A stretch of 64,000 nt of DNA, taken from Actinomycetes bacterium. Lineage in GTDB: Bacteria > Actinomycetota > Actinomycetes > Streptosporangiales > Streptosporangiaceae. The stretch is from NCBI GenBank assembly GCA_021793235.1, contig JAJYTD010000001.1:248001-312000 (forward strand), in the 5' to 3' direction. This document shows positions 9,039 to 17,762 of this stretch, piece by piece; the stretch's first letter is position 1, and every line of letters starts with the position of its first letter. Below the pieces are notes generated by a model that was given only the letters and a program-made list of their open reading frames with translations, did no database searches and was not told the DNA's origin. A program made the translations under genes and the position numbers.

Positions 9039-9600
9039 TCCGCTGGACGACCCGGAGGACACGCACGACGCTCCTCTGGCCGGGGCGCCCCGGCCAGAGG
9101 CCGACCCTGAGGAAAAGGCCCGCGGAATCTGCTTGCGGATGCTCACCGCGGCGCCGCGGACGCGTGCGCAACTGGCTCAGGCGCTGGCGCAGCGCGGTAT
9201 CGACGACCACGTCGCCGAGTCGGTTCTGGGCCGGTTCAGCGAAGCCGGACTGATCGACGATGCTGCTTTCGCCAGTGCCTGGGTCGATTCCCGGCACGCC
9301 GGGCGCGGGCTCGGCCGCACGGCGCTCGCGGCCGAACTACGCAGGCGCGGCGTTGCCGAGGACACGGTGCGCGGCGCCGTCGAGGAGATCAGCGGCGACC
9401 AGGAAGAGGCCACAGCCCGGCGGCTGGTCCGGCGCAAGCTCGACTCCACCCGTGGTAAGGCCGACGAGGCACGGGTACGCCGGGTCATGGGGATGCTGGC
9501 ACGCAAGGGATACTCAGCGGGCCTGGCCTACCGGCTGGTTCGCGAGGAACTGGAAGCCGAAGGCGCCGACATCGACCTTCCCGACCCCGACCTGGAGTGA
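9031..9600 (+). CDS. recX: Regulatory protein RecX
   Basis: 189-residue helical protein of the RecX family, which caps RecA filaments and restrains recombinase and co-protease activity. Three tandem three-helix repeats are recognisable: [20 protein letters not shown], then [16 protein letters not shown] and [14 protein letters not shown], then [20 protein letters not shown]. The first 30 residues are acidic and disordered. The ATG overlaps the recA stop by eight bases, so recX is made by coupled translation from the SOS-controlled recA message, the standard bacterial arrangement. A hairpin follows the stop. Confidence 0.93.
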   Translation: MPDPLDDPEDTHDAPLAGAPRPEADPEEKARGICLRMLTAAPRTRAQLAQALAQRGIDDHVAESVLGRFSEAGLIDDAAFASAWVDSRHAGRGLGRTALAAELRRRGVAEDTVRGAVEEISGDQEEATARRLVRRKLDSTRGKADEARVRRVMGMLARKGYSAGLAYRLVREELEAEGADIDLPDPDLE

Positions 9601-9606
9601 GGGGAG

Positions 9607-9646
9607 CGGCCGGTTCATCCGGTGCGGGAAGCCGCGCACCCGGCCG
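9607..9646 (+). terminator. Hairpin after recX
   Basis: CGGCCGG at 9607-9613 pairs with CCGGCCG at 9640-9646, and GGTGCG at 9621-9626 can pair internally with CGCACC at 9635-9640; the two pairings compete at one base. It begins seven bases after the recX stop and probably ends the recA-recX transcript. Confidence 0.55.
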
Positions 9647-9654
9647 GGCCTCGA

Positions 9655-9686
9655 CCGTGATACTTCGGTATCCGTGATACTTCGGT
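9655..9686 (+). repeat. Two copies of a 15-bp direct repeat upstream of rny
   Basis: CCGTGATACTTCGGT occurs at 9655-9669 and again, identical, at 9672-9686, a 17-bp period. It lies in the gene-free region between recX and rny. Possible reading: a tandem operator for an unknown regulator. No matching repeat was noticed elsewhere in the window. Confidence 0.7.
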
Positions 9687-10017
9687 GTTCTGTGCTTGCA
9701 GATCAACGTTTTTCCAGGTAAAGGAACGTGGGTGAAGCCAGAACCCGCAGTTTTCCTGCTGCTGGAGTGCGCGCCGGGTCGTCGGGGTGGTTGCCCGTGC
9801 GCGCTGCCGGCCCTAGCCTCACCGCAGTGGCGTATTAACTCCGCACGCTGCGGGTAGCCCTACCCGCAGGGGACGATGCACGTATCAGCGGGCATCGGCC
9901 GCTGTGGTCCCGTCGTCGCGGCAGCGGCCATCGTCGGCGGCCCCTGTGGCCTGGCCGCCGCAGCCGGGAGCGGACGAGGACCGGTCGACGGCCGCGGGTA
10001 CGGTTGGGGGTAGGGCC
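9687..10017 (+). other. Upstream region of rny
   Basis: Gene-free stretch that, with the preceding 86 bases, makes 417 bases between recX and rny. It contains a perfect 10-bp-arm palindrome at 9848-9869 with CGTATTAACT just before it. The rny reading frame is open from 9904, but this part (9904-10017) has no ribosome binding site of its own and does not look like RNase Y. Confidence 0.5.
9848..9869. promoter_or_regulatory. 22-bp palindrome upstream of rny
   Basis: CTGCGGGTAG at 9848-9857 and its exact complement CTACCCGCAG at 9860-9869, separated by two bases. The tight centre fits a dimeric repressor site better than an RNA hairpin. It is 149 bases before the rny start, and an AT-rich CGTATTAACT at 9831-9840 could be part of a promoter. 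Confidence 0.5.
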
Positions 10018-11601
10018 ATGGAGGGGGCGACCAGCCTGCTGATCGCGGGAGTATCGGCGCTGCTGGTCGTGGCCGGGGCCGCGGTCATCCTCACCAAGCT
10101 ATTCTTTGCCGCCCGGGAACGGCGCTCGGCCGCAATCCGCACGGAGTTGGCCACAGCCCGGGATCAGGCCGAACGCATCCGTTTCGAAGCGGATACCGCA
10201 GCCGCCGAGAAGCTCCGCGCCGCCGAGGAGCGAGCGGTAAAACACCAAGCAGAAACCGAGAAGGAGCGGTCGGCCCTCCGGGCCGAACTGGCGGAGCAGC
10301 GTAGCGAACTGGAGCGGCGGGAAGCGCGGCTGGCAGAACGTGAGCAGCGGTTCGACACGGAGATGCGCAGGTTCATGGAGGCCGGTCGGCGTGCTGAGGA
10401 GCGCGCCGCCTCCCTGGATGAACGCGAGCAGCGGCTGGCCCGCCTCGAAGAGGAGCGCAGGGAGGTGCTGGCCTCTTCTGCGGCCCTCACCGCGGAGGAG
10501 GCCAAGGCCGAACTCGTCGCCGCGGTGGAAGGGCAGGCCAAGCGCGAGGCGGCGCTGATCGCCCGCGATATCGAGAAGGACGCCCGCAAGAACGGGGAGG
10601 CACGGGCACGCAAGATCATCACGCTGGCCATCCAGCGGTTGGCCGCCGAACAGACGGCGGAGTCGGTGGTCTCAGTGTTCCATCTGCCCAGCGATGACAT
10701 GAAGGGGCGCATCATCGGCCGCGAAGGGCGCAACATTCGCGCCTTCGAGACGGTCACCGGAGTCAATCTGATCATCGATGACACTCCGGAGGCGGTGCTG
10801 CTCTCGTGTTTTGATCCGGTGCGTCGCGAAATGGGCCGGATCACGCTGGAGAAGCTGGTTCTCGACGGGCGCATCCACCCGCACCGCATCGAAGAGGTCT
10901 ACGAGGCCAGCCGGGCCGAGGTGAACCAGTTGTGCGTGCGTGCCGGCGAGGACGCCCTGGTCGAGACGGGTATCACCGACATGCATCCGGAGCTGGTGAC
11001 GCTGCTGGGGCGGTTGCGGTACCGGACCTCCTACGGGCAGAACGTGCTCAAGCACCTTATCGAGTCGGCGCACCTGGCCGGGATGATGGCCAGTGAACTC
11101 GGTATGGACTGCACACTGCTCAAGCGGTGCGCGCTGCTGCACGACATCGGCAAGGCGCTCACACATGAGGTGGAGGGCAGTCACGCTCTGATCGGAGCCG
11201 AGATCGCCCGTAGGTACGGCGAGTCCGAGGACGTGGTGCACGCGATCGAGGCGCACCACAACGAGGTCGAGGTGCGCACTCTGGAGGCCGTGCTGACCCA
11301 GGCCGCCGACGCGATCAGCGGCAGCCGTCCCGGGGCGCGCCGGGAGTCGCTGGAATCCTATGTCGAACGGTTGGAACGGCTGGAGGAGATCGCCCGCTCC
11401 AACGAAGGCGTGGAGAAGGTCTTCGCGATGCAGGCCGGCCGGGAGGTGCGGATCATGGTGCGCCCGGAAGCGGTCGACGACGTCCAGGCCCAGGTGATCG
11501 CCCGCGACGTCGCCAAACGGGTCGAGGAGGAACTGACCTACCCGGGGCAGATCCGAGTGACCGTGATCAGGGAGTCGAGAGCCACCGAAACAGCGCGCTG
11601 A
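10018..11601 (+). CDS. rny: Ribonuclease Y
   Basis: 527-residue membrane-anchored endoribonuclease that starts mRNA decay. Domains in order: one N-terminal transmembrane helix (residues about 5-28), a long Arg/Glu coiled coil (about 35-200, rich in [15 protein letters not shown]-like heptads), a KH RNA-binding domain with GREG at 234-237, and an HD hydrolase domain with His375-Asp376 in [20 protein letters not shown]. The ATG at 10018 follows GGGGGTAGGG and places the membrane helix at the very N-terminus, as in the family; the upstream in-frame stretch is discarded. It stands alone behind a region with a direct repeat and a palindrome. Confidence 0.93.
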   Translation: MEGATSLLIAGVSALLVVAGAAVILTKLFFAARERRSAAIRTELATARDQAERIRFEADTAAAEKLRAAEERAVKHQAETEKERSALRAELAEQRSELERREARLAEREQRFDTEMRRFMEAGRRAEERAASLDEREQRLARLEEERREVLASSAALTAEEAKAELVAAVEGQAKREAALIARDIEKDARKNGEARARKIITLAIQRLAAEQTAESVVSVFHLPSDDMKGRIIGREGRNIRAFETVTGVNLIIDDTPEAVLLSCFDPVRREMGRITLEKLVLDGRIHPHRIEEVYEASRAEVNQLCVRAGEDALVETGITDMHPELVTLLGRLRYRTSYGQNVLKHLIESAHLAGMMASELGMDCTLLKRCALLHDIGKALTHEVEGSHALIGAEIARRYGESEDVVHAIEAHHNEVEVRTLEAVLTQAADAISGSRPGARRESLESYVERLERLEEIARSNEGVEKVFAMQAGREVRIMVRPEAVDDVQAQVIARDVAKRVEEELTYPGQIRVTVIRESRATETAR

Positions 11602-11822
11602 CCGGGCTCGGGCATCTGTGGATTCTCCAGCCGCGGAGTGCTTTTCCGTATTGCCGGCCGCGGCCCACTCCATTGGCGCGGAAGCGATCGTCTCCGCGGA
11701 TAAGGGATTCGGCCAGTTCGCTGACATTTCGCAGGTATTCCCCGATGAACAAGGGTGAACGGCCTCCTTGGGGGCTGAGGCACGGCGGTGGCAGAGGAGG
11801 GCGCGGGCTGTTGCAGGCCGCC

Positions 11823-13946
11823 TCAGGCCTGTTCTGCTGCGGGCGCTTCCCCGCTCGCCCGGGTTTCGGTGGGTCGTGCCGGGACCGGTTGCTCCGCGGT
11901 GTCGGACGGGTCTTTGGCCTCCAGGGGCGGCAGCGGTTCCGCGACCAGGTCGGGCTCAGGATCGGGCTCGGACCGAGGGGGCTCTGTCACCAGTTCGATG
12001 CCGGGCACATCGGGCGGGGTGAAGCCGAAGATCTCGCCGTAGAACGCGAGTTCCGCCTCCAGCGCCCGCTGCCGCGCCTCGTCGGTGCGGAAACCGTGCC
12101 CTTCCCCCTCGAACTCGATGTAGGCGTGGCGGATTCCCCGTTCGGCGAGGGAGGTGGCGAATGCGGTGGCCTGGCTCGGCGGCACCACCAGATCCTGCGA
12201 CCCCTGCAGCAGCAGGACCGGGACGTCGACATCCTCGACCCGGTTGATCGGGGAACGTTCGCGGTAGGTGGCCCAGTAGCCCGGGAGCGGGCCGATCAGG
12301 GAGTCCAGGAAGTGCGATTCGAAGTCATGGGTCTTCTCGGCCAAGCGGAGCAGGTCGGTGACACCGTAGAGGGAGGTTCCGCACGCGAACATGTCGCCAC
12401 CCAGCGCGAGGAGGGTGGTCAGCCCTCCGGCGCTGCCGCCGCGGACCGCCAGCCGCTCGGGATCGGCCTTTCCTTCGTCCACTAGGGCCTGGGCCGCCGC
12501 TGTGACGTCCTCGACATCGACTACGCCCCACTGCTGCTGCAGCCGCTTCCGGTAGGTGCGGCCGTACCCTGTCGATCCGCCGTAGTTGACGTCGATGATC
12601 CCGATCCCCCGGCTGGTGAAGTAGGCCTTGGCCAGGTCCGGTTCGGTTGTGGCGTGCGCGACCGGGCCGCCGTGGACCCACACGACGTAGGGGGCAGGGC
12701 CCTCGCCGGTGACGTGGGGGTTGGCCGGCGGGTAGACGTTGGCGTGGACGGTGCTGCCGTAGCGCCCGCTCATCGTGGTCGGACGCGCCTTGGGCAGATA
12801 TGCGGCGCCGGGGAGATCGGCCCGCGAACTGCGCAGCGTATCGACTCGGCCGCTGTCGGGGTTGAGCCGGACAAGGCTTTGGGGGGTGCCGGGGCCTGCG
12901 GCGAGCGCGACGATGGCGTGCCCGTTGGTGCTGAGGGTCTGCCACGTGTTCAGGGCGGTCGATACGGGGGTGAGGGCGGCGGTGTCCGGATCGTAGATAC
13001 TCGGCCGCAGGTCCGCGTGGCCGTGCAGGGCGACCAGGCGGCCATCGTCGAGCTGCCGGTAGGGCTGCGTACCGAGTGCGAATCCGCCGGCGAATTCCTC
13101 CTCTGCCGGGTACAGCGCTATGGCCTGACCGGTCAGTCCGATCTCGTAGAGGTTCCACCAACCGGGCCAGTCGGAGACGAAGTACAGATGGGTGTTGTCG
13201 CGCCAGGCGGGGAACAGCACGGACTCGTTGACGCCGCCCTTGAGGGTGTAGGCCCCGTTGACACCGTTCTTGTCGAGGGCGCCCACGCGTAGTTCGGTGC
13301 CGTCCCAGGGCATACGCGGATGGTTCCAGGCGATCCAGGCCAGGTGCCGCCCGTCGGGGGAGGGCAGGGGAGAGGCATAGAAGTCGGCACCTGTGACGAG
13401 TTCGGTGATGGCGTCGGCGTCCTCGGCCGCGCGTCCGGAGAGCGGAAGGGAGACGATGGACCGGGTGGGGCGGCCGTTCTCCCCGTGGCTCTCCTGGACG
13501 CAGATGATCCGCTTGCCGTCCGGGCTGAGTGCCAGGTCGGCGTAGCGCAGGGCGCCTGCCGAGGCGGGTTCGGGGGTGAGCGGCCGGGGCTTTTTGGCCC
13601 CCTTGTCCAGTAGATAGAGGCGCTGGTCGGTGAAGTTCGCGAAGACGATGCCGTGGCGGGTGATGGCCTTGTCGTCGCGGCGCGGCACCGGAAGGTAGGA
13701 GCGGCCGCCGTACTCGTGAACGCGTGTCCGAGCGCTCCAGGGGGCGCCCAGCAGTTCGGTCGTGGTGCCGTCAGCGTCTCTGCGCATGACAGTGGTGCGT
13801 CCGCCCTCGTGGGGGCGGGACTCCTCCCACCAGATCTGCTCGCCCACGGCGGTGGGAAACCCCATGCGTCGTTCTCCTCGGGCGACGTCGCTCGCTGAGA
13901 TCGGCGATGGCCAGGCGCCGTAAGGCGCCGTCACACGGTCGGTCAT
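11823..13946 (-). CDS. S9 family prolyl oligopeptidase-like serine peptidase
   Basis: 707-residue dipeptidyl-aminopeptidase/acylaminoacyl-peptidase type enzyme, cytoplasmic (no signal peptide). An N-terminal beta-propeller is followed by an alpha/beta-hydrolase whose catalytic triad is Ser505 (RGGSAGG), Asp585 (GSQDLVVP) and His617 (GEGHGF). The oxyanion region YVVWVHGGP is present. After the hydrolase comes an unusual proline- and acid-rich tail of about 70 residues (EPPRSEPDPEPDLVAEP). The start at 13946 is chosen because homologues begin with the APYGAWPSPI block; an ATG at 13865 has a better ribosome binding site (GAGGAG) but would remove it. The frame is open far upstream into gluD territory, which is not coding in this frame. 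Confidence 0.88.
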   Translation of the reverse strand: MTDRVTAPYGAWPSPISASDVARGERRMGFPTAVGEQIWWEESRPHEGGRTTVMRRDADGTTTELLGAPWSARTRVHEYGGRSYLPVPRRDDKAITRHGIVFANFTDQRLYLLDKGAKKPRPLTPEPASAGALRYADLALSPDGKRIICVQESHGENGRPTRSIVSLPLSGRAAEDADAITELVTGADFYASPLPSPDGRHLAWIAWNHPRMPWDGTELRVGALDKNGVNGAYTLKGGVNESVLFPAWRDNTHLYFVSDWPGWWNLYEIGLTGQAIALYPAEEEFAGGFALGTQPYRQLDDGRLVALHGHADLRPSIYDPDTAALTPVSTALNTWQTLSTNGHAIVALAAGPGTPQSLVRLNPDSGRVDTLRSSRADLPGAAYLPKARPTTMSGRYGSTVHANVYPPANPHVTGEGPAPYVVWVHGGPVAHATTEPDLAKAYFTSRGIGIIDVNYGGSTGYGRTYRKRLQQQWGVVDVEDVTAAAQALVDEGKADPERLAVRGGSAGGLTTLLALGGDMFACGTSLYGVTDLLRLAEKTHDFESHFLDSLIGPLPGYWATYRERSPINRVEDVDVPVLLLQGSQDLVVPPSQATAFATSLAERGIRHAYIEFEGEGHGFRTDEARQRALEAELAFYGEIFGFTPPDVPGIELVTEPPRSEPDPEPDLVAEPLPPLEAKDPSDTAEQPVPARPTETRASGEAPAAEQA

Positions 13947-14067
13947 ATCGAAGCTTCGCACTCTGTGGAACTGAAAGGACGGCCATATCGACCTTAGTGG
14001 TACTGGGAGAGTTCGGCGCCTTTTGCGGCACACCGCTGTGCGACCCGCCTTGTTCGGTGCCGGGGCT

Positions 14068-14106
14068 TTCGGTGTTCCCGCCGTTGTGAACGGCGGGAAC
14101 ACCGAA
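14068..14106 (-). terminator. Terminator of the glu operon
   Basis: Perfect 18-bp inverted repeat (14068-14085 and 14089-14106) around a three-base centre. It lies ten bases beyond the gluD stop in the direction of transcription, before the next minus-strand gene. No U-tract; long perfect GC stems are typical here. Confidence 0.8.
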
Positions 14107-14116
14107 GACCGTTCGG

Positions 14117-15118
14117 CTAGTCCTTCGGGTCCGCGGCCGGGCCGCGGACGCCGCCGGGGGAGGCGCCGACACCGCCGGGAGCAGCGGTCGCTTTCGCTGA
14201 GGCCTTGCCGCGCTGGGCGTTGCGGCGCTCCAGTGCGATGGCCAGGCGGCTCAGCGAGATGTTGATGATGATGTAGATCGCGGCACAGATGATCGCCGCT
14301 GGGATCACATTCTGAAACCGCGTGCCGATCAGCGAGAATTCGCGCAGCAGTTCGGGGAAGGCCACGATGTAGCCGAGCGCGGAGTCCTTCAGCAGTACTA
14401 CGAGCTGGGCGACGATCGCCGGCATCATGCTGCTGACCGCCTGCGGGACCAGGATGAGCGACATGACTTGCGTCTTGCGCATGCCCAGTGAGTACGCCGC
14501 CTCGGACTGGCCTTTGGGGACGGCGTTGATGCCGGCGCGGAACACCTCGGCGAGGACGGACCCGTTGTACAGCGTGAGGCCGGTGATCACCGCGGTGAGG
14601 GGGTCGACCAGGAAGGTCCCGAAGGGAACGCCCAGTAGCTGGTTGGCCGCCAGCGGCATCGCCAGGGTGAAGAAGATCAGCATCAGCAGCGGGATGCCGC
14701 GGAAGAACTCCACGACCGCGCCGCAGATGAGCCGTATCCACAGGTGGTCGGAGAGTCGGCCGATGCCGAAGACCAGCCCGAAGACGATGGCCAGCACGAT
14801 GGAGATCCCCGCGGCCTGCAGGGTGTTCCCCATGCCGGGAAGGACCATGCCGGTCCACAATGTGGGGTCGAGGAAAGGCGACCACTTGTCTCCCGACCAC
14901 TGGCCGGTCTCGTTGATCGCCCACACCGACGGGTCGACGAGTTCGCCAGGGTTCGCGCGTACGTCCGCCCAGGTCCGATTGAATCCCAGGTAGATCCATG
15001 CGGCCACGGCGAGCCCGAGCAGCAGCGCGAACGCGCTGTAGATCCGCTGCCGGGCGGCGGCCTTCGGGCCGGGGGTGTCAAAGAGCCGACTGGGTTCCTT
15101 CTGCCGCAGAATGCTCAC
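14117..15118 (-). CDS. gluD: Glutamate-type ABC transporter permease GluD
   Basis: 333-residue inner-membrane permease of the polar amino acid (HisM/GlnP) family. The permease domain is in the second two thirds, with the EAA loop motif seen as EVFRAGINAVPKGQSEAAYSLG. An extra N-terminal transmembrane helix and a loop of about 60 residues (FNRTWADVRANPGE) precede the domain, as is typical of actinobacterial GluD. The C-terminal tail is Ala/Gly/Pro-rich. The GTG start overlaps the gluC stop by four bases (GTGA), indicating coupled translation. Last gene of gluABCD; a strong terminator follows. Confidence 0.9.
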   Translation of the reverse strand: MSILRQKEPSRLFDTPGPKAAARQRIYSAFALLLGLAVAAWIYLGFNRTWADVRANPGELVDPSVWAINETGQWSGDKWSPFLDPTLWTGMVLPGMGNTLQAAGISIVLAIVFGLVFGIGRLSDHLWIRLICGAVVEFFRGIPLLMLIFFTLAMPLAANQLLGVPFGTFLVDPLTAVITGLTLYNGSVLAEVFRAGINAVPKGQSEAAYSLGMRKTQVMSLILVPQAVSSMMPAIVAQLVVLLKDSALGYIVAFPELLREFSLIGTRFQNVIPAAIICAAIYIIINISLSRLAIALERRNAQRGKASAKATAAPGGVGASPGGVRGPAADPKD

Positions 15119-15789
15119 CGGACCACCGCCAGTCGCTTGCTCAGCCAGCCGAAAACGTAGCCCATCGGCAGGCAGAGGGCGAGGAAACCGAGCGCGAACC
15201 CGATGAACGTCGGGATGACCGGAACGACGCCCTGGTCGAACATGAGTTTCATCTCTCGTGATGCTTCCTGTACGCCGAGTGCCGCGACCGAGGCCACGGT
15301 GGTGTTCTTGGTGAGGGCGATCAGTACGCTGCCCAGGGGACCGATCACCGACCGCAGCGCTTGCGGCAGCACGATCAGCCGCATGTTCTGCATGAAGGTC
15401 AGCCCCAGCGATCGGGCCGCCTCGATCTGGCCGAATGGGATGGTGTTGATGCCCGAACGCAGCGCCTCGGAGACGAAGCAGGCGGTGTAGGCGGACAGGC
15501 CCAGGACAGCGAGCCAGTAGACGTTCCACTGCGTGGTCTCGGCGAAGCTCACCCCCAGGGCGCTGTTGAGCCCCAGTCCGCAGAAGAGCAGCACCAGCGT
15601 GAGAGGTGTGTTCCGGAGGGTCTCGACATACACCGCGGCCATGCCCCGCAGCAGCGGCACCGGGGACACCCGCATGGCGGTGAGAACGATTCCGATGAGG
15701 AAGGCGAAGAGTGCGCTGACCGCTGTCAGGCGTATTGTCCAAGTGAAACCGTCGATGACGGCGCCGGAATTGTTGAGAAAGGCTTCCAT
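15115..15789 (-). CDS. gluC: Glutamate-type ABC transporter permease GluC
   Basis: 224-residue polar amino acid ABC permease with about five transmembrane helices. The EAA motif is SEALRSGINTIPFGQIEAAR, the cytoplasmic loop that docks with the ATPase, and the family block VLPQALRSVIGPLGSVLI follows. It should form the membrane channel as a heterodimer with GluD. The stop overlaps the gluD start. A 34-bp perfect palindrome separates it from the binding-protein gene upstream, so its expression is probably lower than that of gluB. Confidence 0.92.
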   Translation of the reverse strand: MEAFLNNSGAVIDGFTWTIRLTAVSALFAFLIGIVLTAMRVSPVPLLRGMAAVYVETLRNTPLTLVLLFCGLGLNSALGVSFAETTQWNVYWLAVLGLSAYTACFVSEALRSGINTIPFGQIEAARSLGLTFMQNMRLIVLPQALRSVIGPLGSVLIALTKNTTVASVAALGVQEASREMKLMFDQGVVPVIPTFIGFALGFLALCLPMGYVFGWLSKRLAVVR

Positions 15790-15809
15790 GTATCCAAGCC
15801 GGTCAGGGC

Positions 15810-15843
15810 GGCCGCTGGGGGACCGGCCGGTCCCCCAGCGGCC
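15810..15843 (-). terminator. Intercistronic hairpin between gluB and gluC
   Basis: A 34-bp perfect palindrome: 15810-15826 is the exact complement of 15827-15843. It lies between the stop of the binding-protein gene and the start of the first permease gene. Such hairpins commonly act as partial terminators or RNA stabilisers that keep the binding protein in excess. Confidence 0.75.
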
Positions 15844-15859
15844 TCAGGCGAGCGGGTGA

Positions 15860-16675
15860 TCAGGCGCAGTCGTCGAATTCCGGCTGCTCTGTGGAGTACT
15901 CGAAGTCCGCGTCACCGAAGTGCTTGTCCAGGTACTCTTCCGCGGTACCGTCCTCGTACATCTTGGTGATGGCGGCGTTGATCTCTTCGCAGCGTTCGGT
16001 TGAGCCCTTGGGCAGGCCGACACCGTACCGCTCCTCCTGCAGGTCCAGGCCGAGCAGTTCGAATTCGCCCGGCTGCTGGGCGGCGTAGCCGGCCAGGATG
16101 GTGTTGTCCGTGGTCACCGCGTCGATCTGGCCGTCGGTGAGCAACTGCAGGCATTCGGAGTAGTTCTGCGTCTCGCGGAGTTCGGCGCCGATCTCCAACG
16201 TATCGGTGATGGTGTAGGCCGACCGGGAGCCGGACGCGGAGCAGAGCCCCTTGCCTTCCAGGTCCTCGGCCGTTGAGATGTCGTCCGTGCCCGACTGGAC
16301 CAGGATGTCCTGGGTGGCGACGTAGTAGGGGCCGGCGAAGTCGACGACATCCCGGCGTTCGTCGGTGATGGAGTAGGTCGCGACGATCATGTCGACCGTG
16401 TTCTGCTGGAGGAAGGTCTCCCGGTTGGCCGAGGCGGATTCGGTCCACTCGATCTGGTCTTCGGTGTAGCCGAGCTCCTGGGCGATATAGGAGGCGACGT
16501 CGACATCGAACCCGACGGGTTTGCCGCCGCCCTCCTCGAGGCCGAGGCCGGGCTGGTCGTACTTGACGCCGATGGTGATCGTGTTCTCGTCGCCACCTCC
16601 TCCGCCGCACGCGGTGAGAGCGAGTGTCAGAGCGGCTGCTCCGGCCAGAGCCGTACTGATGGAGCGAACTCGCAT
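15860..16675 (-). CDS. gluB: Glutamate-type ABC transporter substrate-binding lipoprotein GluB
   Basis: 271-residue solute-binding protein of family 3. It begins with a lipoprotein signal peptide ending LTLALTAC, with Cys23 as the lipidated residue, followed by a glycine-rich linker. The mature part has the family start ITIGVKYDQPG and GFDVDVASYIAQELG, and the hinge-region block DMIVATYSITDERRDVVDFAGPYY (quoted in part) that contacts the amino acid. Two cysteines late in the protein may form a disulfide. The ATG at 16675 has GGAGAGG eight bases upstream; a TTG two codons earlier is less likely. Substrate (glutamate) is assigned by similarity and operon order. Confidence 0.9.
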   Translation of the reverse strand: MRVRSISTALAGAAALTLALTACGGGGGDENTITIGVKYDQPGLGLEEGGGKPVGFDVDVASYIAQELGYTEDQIEWTESASANRETFLQQNTVDMIVATYSITDERRDVVDFAGPYYVATQDILVQSGTDDISTAEDLEGKGLCSASGSRSAYTITDTLEIGAELRETQNYSECLQLLTDGQIDAVTTDNTILAGYAAQQPGEFELLGLDLQEERYGVGLPKGSTERCEEINAAITKMYEDGTAEEYLDKHFGDADFEYSTEQPEFDDCA

Positions 16676-16701
16676 GGGCAATACCTCTCCATTGTGGTGT
16701 A

Positions 16702-16725
16702 CTCCCCGCTGGGTGATGCGGGGAG
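16702..16725 (-). terminator. Intercistronic hairpin between gluA and gluB
   Basis: CTCCCCGC at 16702-16709 and its complement at 16718-16725 with an eight-base loop, just before the gluB ribosome binding site. It could limit read-through or shield the gluB message from decay. Confidence 0.55.
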
Positions 16726-16752
16726 CCGAGAAGACGGGGCGGTGACCCCGGT

Positions 16753-17496
16753 CTAATGGCTCAGGATTTTGGACAGGAAGTCCTTGGCACGGGCGGAACC
16801 GGGCTCGGTGAAGAACCGGTCGGGGGTGTTCTCCTCGACGATCTCACCGTCGGCCATGAAGAGGACGCGGTTGGCGGCGCGCCGCGCGAACCCCATCTCA
16901 TGGGTGACGACGACCATCGTCATGCCCTCCTGCGCCAGCGAAGTCATGACGTCCAGGACCTCCTGGACCATCTCCGGGTCCAGAGCGGAGGTGGGCTCGT
17001 CGAACATGAGGACCTTGGGTTCCATCGCCAGCGCACGGGCGATCGCCACGCGCTGCTGCTGGCCCCCGGAGAGCTGTGCGGGGTACTTTTCTGCCTGGTC
17101 GACGATGCCTACTCGGTCGAGCAATTCCAGTGCGTGCTTGTCCGCTTCGGCTTTTGACTTCCTGCGGACTTTGATGGGGCCCAGGGTCACGTTCTGCAGC
17201 ACCGTTTTGTGCGAGAAGAGGTTGAACGATTGAAAGACCATTCCGACGTCGCTGCGCAGGCGGGCCAGACCGCGTCCTTCTTTCGGCAGCGGCTGTCCGT
17301 CGATGGTGATCACGCCGCTGTCGATGGTCTCCAGGCGGTTGATGGTGCGGCACAGTGTGGACTTGCCGGAACCGGACGGGCCGATGACGACGACCACCTC
17401 ACCGCGGTCGACGGTGACATTGATATCGCGCAGGACATGGAGATCGCCGAAGTGCTTGTTGACGTTCTCCAACGCGACGAGAGAAGTAGCGGCCAT
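16753..17496 (-). CDS. gluA: Glutamate-type ABC transporter ATP-binding protein GluA
   Basis: 247-residue polar amino acid ABC ATPase. Walker A GPSGSGKS is at residues 39-46, the Q-loop in [10 protein letters not shown], the signature LSGGQQQ at 142-148, Walker B VLMFDEP at 163-169, and the H-loop in [10 protein letters not shown]. It powers uptake through GluC/GluD. First gene of the operon gluABCD. There is no ribosome binding site before the ATG; instead a -10 box ends seven bases upstream, so the message is probably leaderless. The neighbouring divergent gene is miaB, as in other actinobacteria. Confidence 0.95.
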   Translation of the reverse strand: MAATSLVALENVNKHFGDLHVLRDINVTVDRGEVVVVIGPSGSGKSTLCRTINRLETIDSGVITIDGQPLPKEGRGLARLRSDVGMVFQSFNLFSHKTVLQNVTLGPIKVRRKSKAEADKHALELLDRVGIVDQAEKYPAQLSGGQQQRVAIARALAMEPKVLMFDEPTSALDPEMVQEVLDVMTSLAQEGMTMVVVTHEMGFARRAANRVLFMADGEIVEENTPDRFFTEPGSARAKDFLSKILSH

Positions 17497-17502
17497 GGCC
17501 GG

Positions 17503-17532
17503 AACCTAGCCCCACAGGTATGTGTTTGTCAT
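17503..17532 (-). promoter_or_regulatory. Promoter of gluABCD, probably leaderless
   Basis: Minus strand: ATGACA at 17532-17527, an 18-base spacer, and TAGGTT at 17508-17503. The -10 box ends six bases before the next position that precedes the ATG at 17496, so transcription should start at or beside the first codon. Confidence 0.6.
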
Positions 17533-17762
17533 CAGCGGAACCGTCGTAGTTCCTGGCGGTAGCGGATCTGTTATAGACGAGTTATGGGGCGATACCGGAT
17601 AATTCGGTCGGTTTCGCCGCTTAACTGCGGTTGACGTCGGAGTATGCGGCGTAGCGGTAATCGGGGGCCAATAGGGGGAGCGGTATAGGGCGCTCGGTAT
17701 TCGGGCTTGCCCCTGACGCGATTACGGTCAGGACCAGCGCGGGCAGCGATTAACCTGGAGTG

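Noticed and set aside
9655-9686. Possible CRISPR or integrative repeat
   Set aside because: Only two short copies separated by two bases, with no spacers and no cas genes.
11823-14999. A single 1058-codon minus-strand frame covering the S9 peptidase and much of the glu permease gene
   Set aside because: Only the part from 13946 downward resembles a protein family; the rest is out of frame with gluD, which is clearly coding there.
14117-15742. A 541-codon minus-strand frame that would fuse gluD to sequence inside gluC
   Set aside because: The upper part is a shadow of gluC in another frame; the GTG at 15118 overlapping the gluC stop is the natural gluD start.
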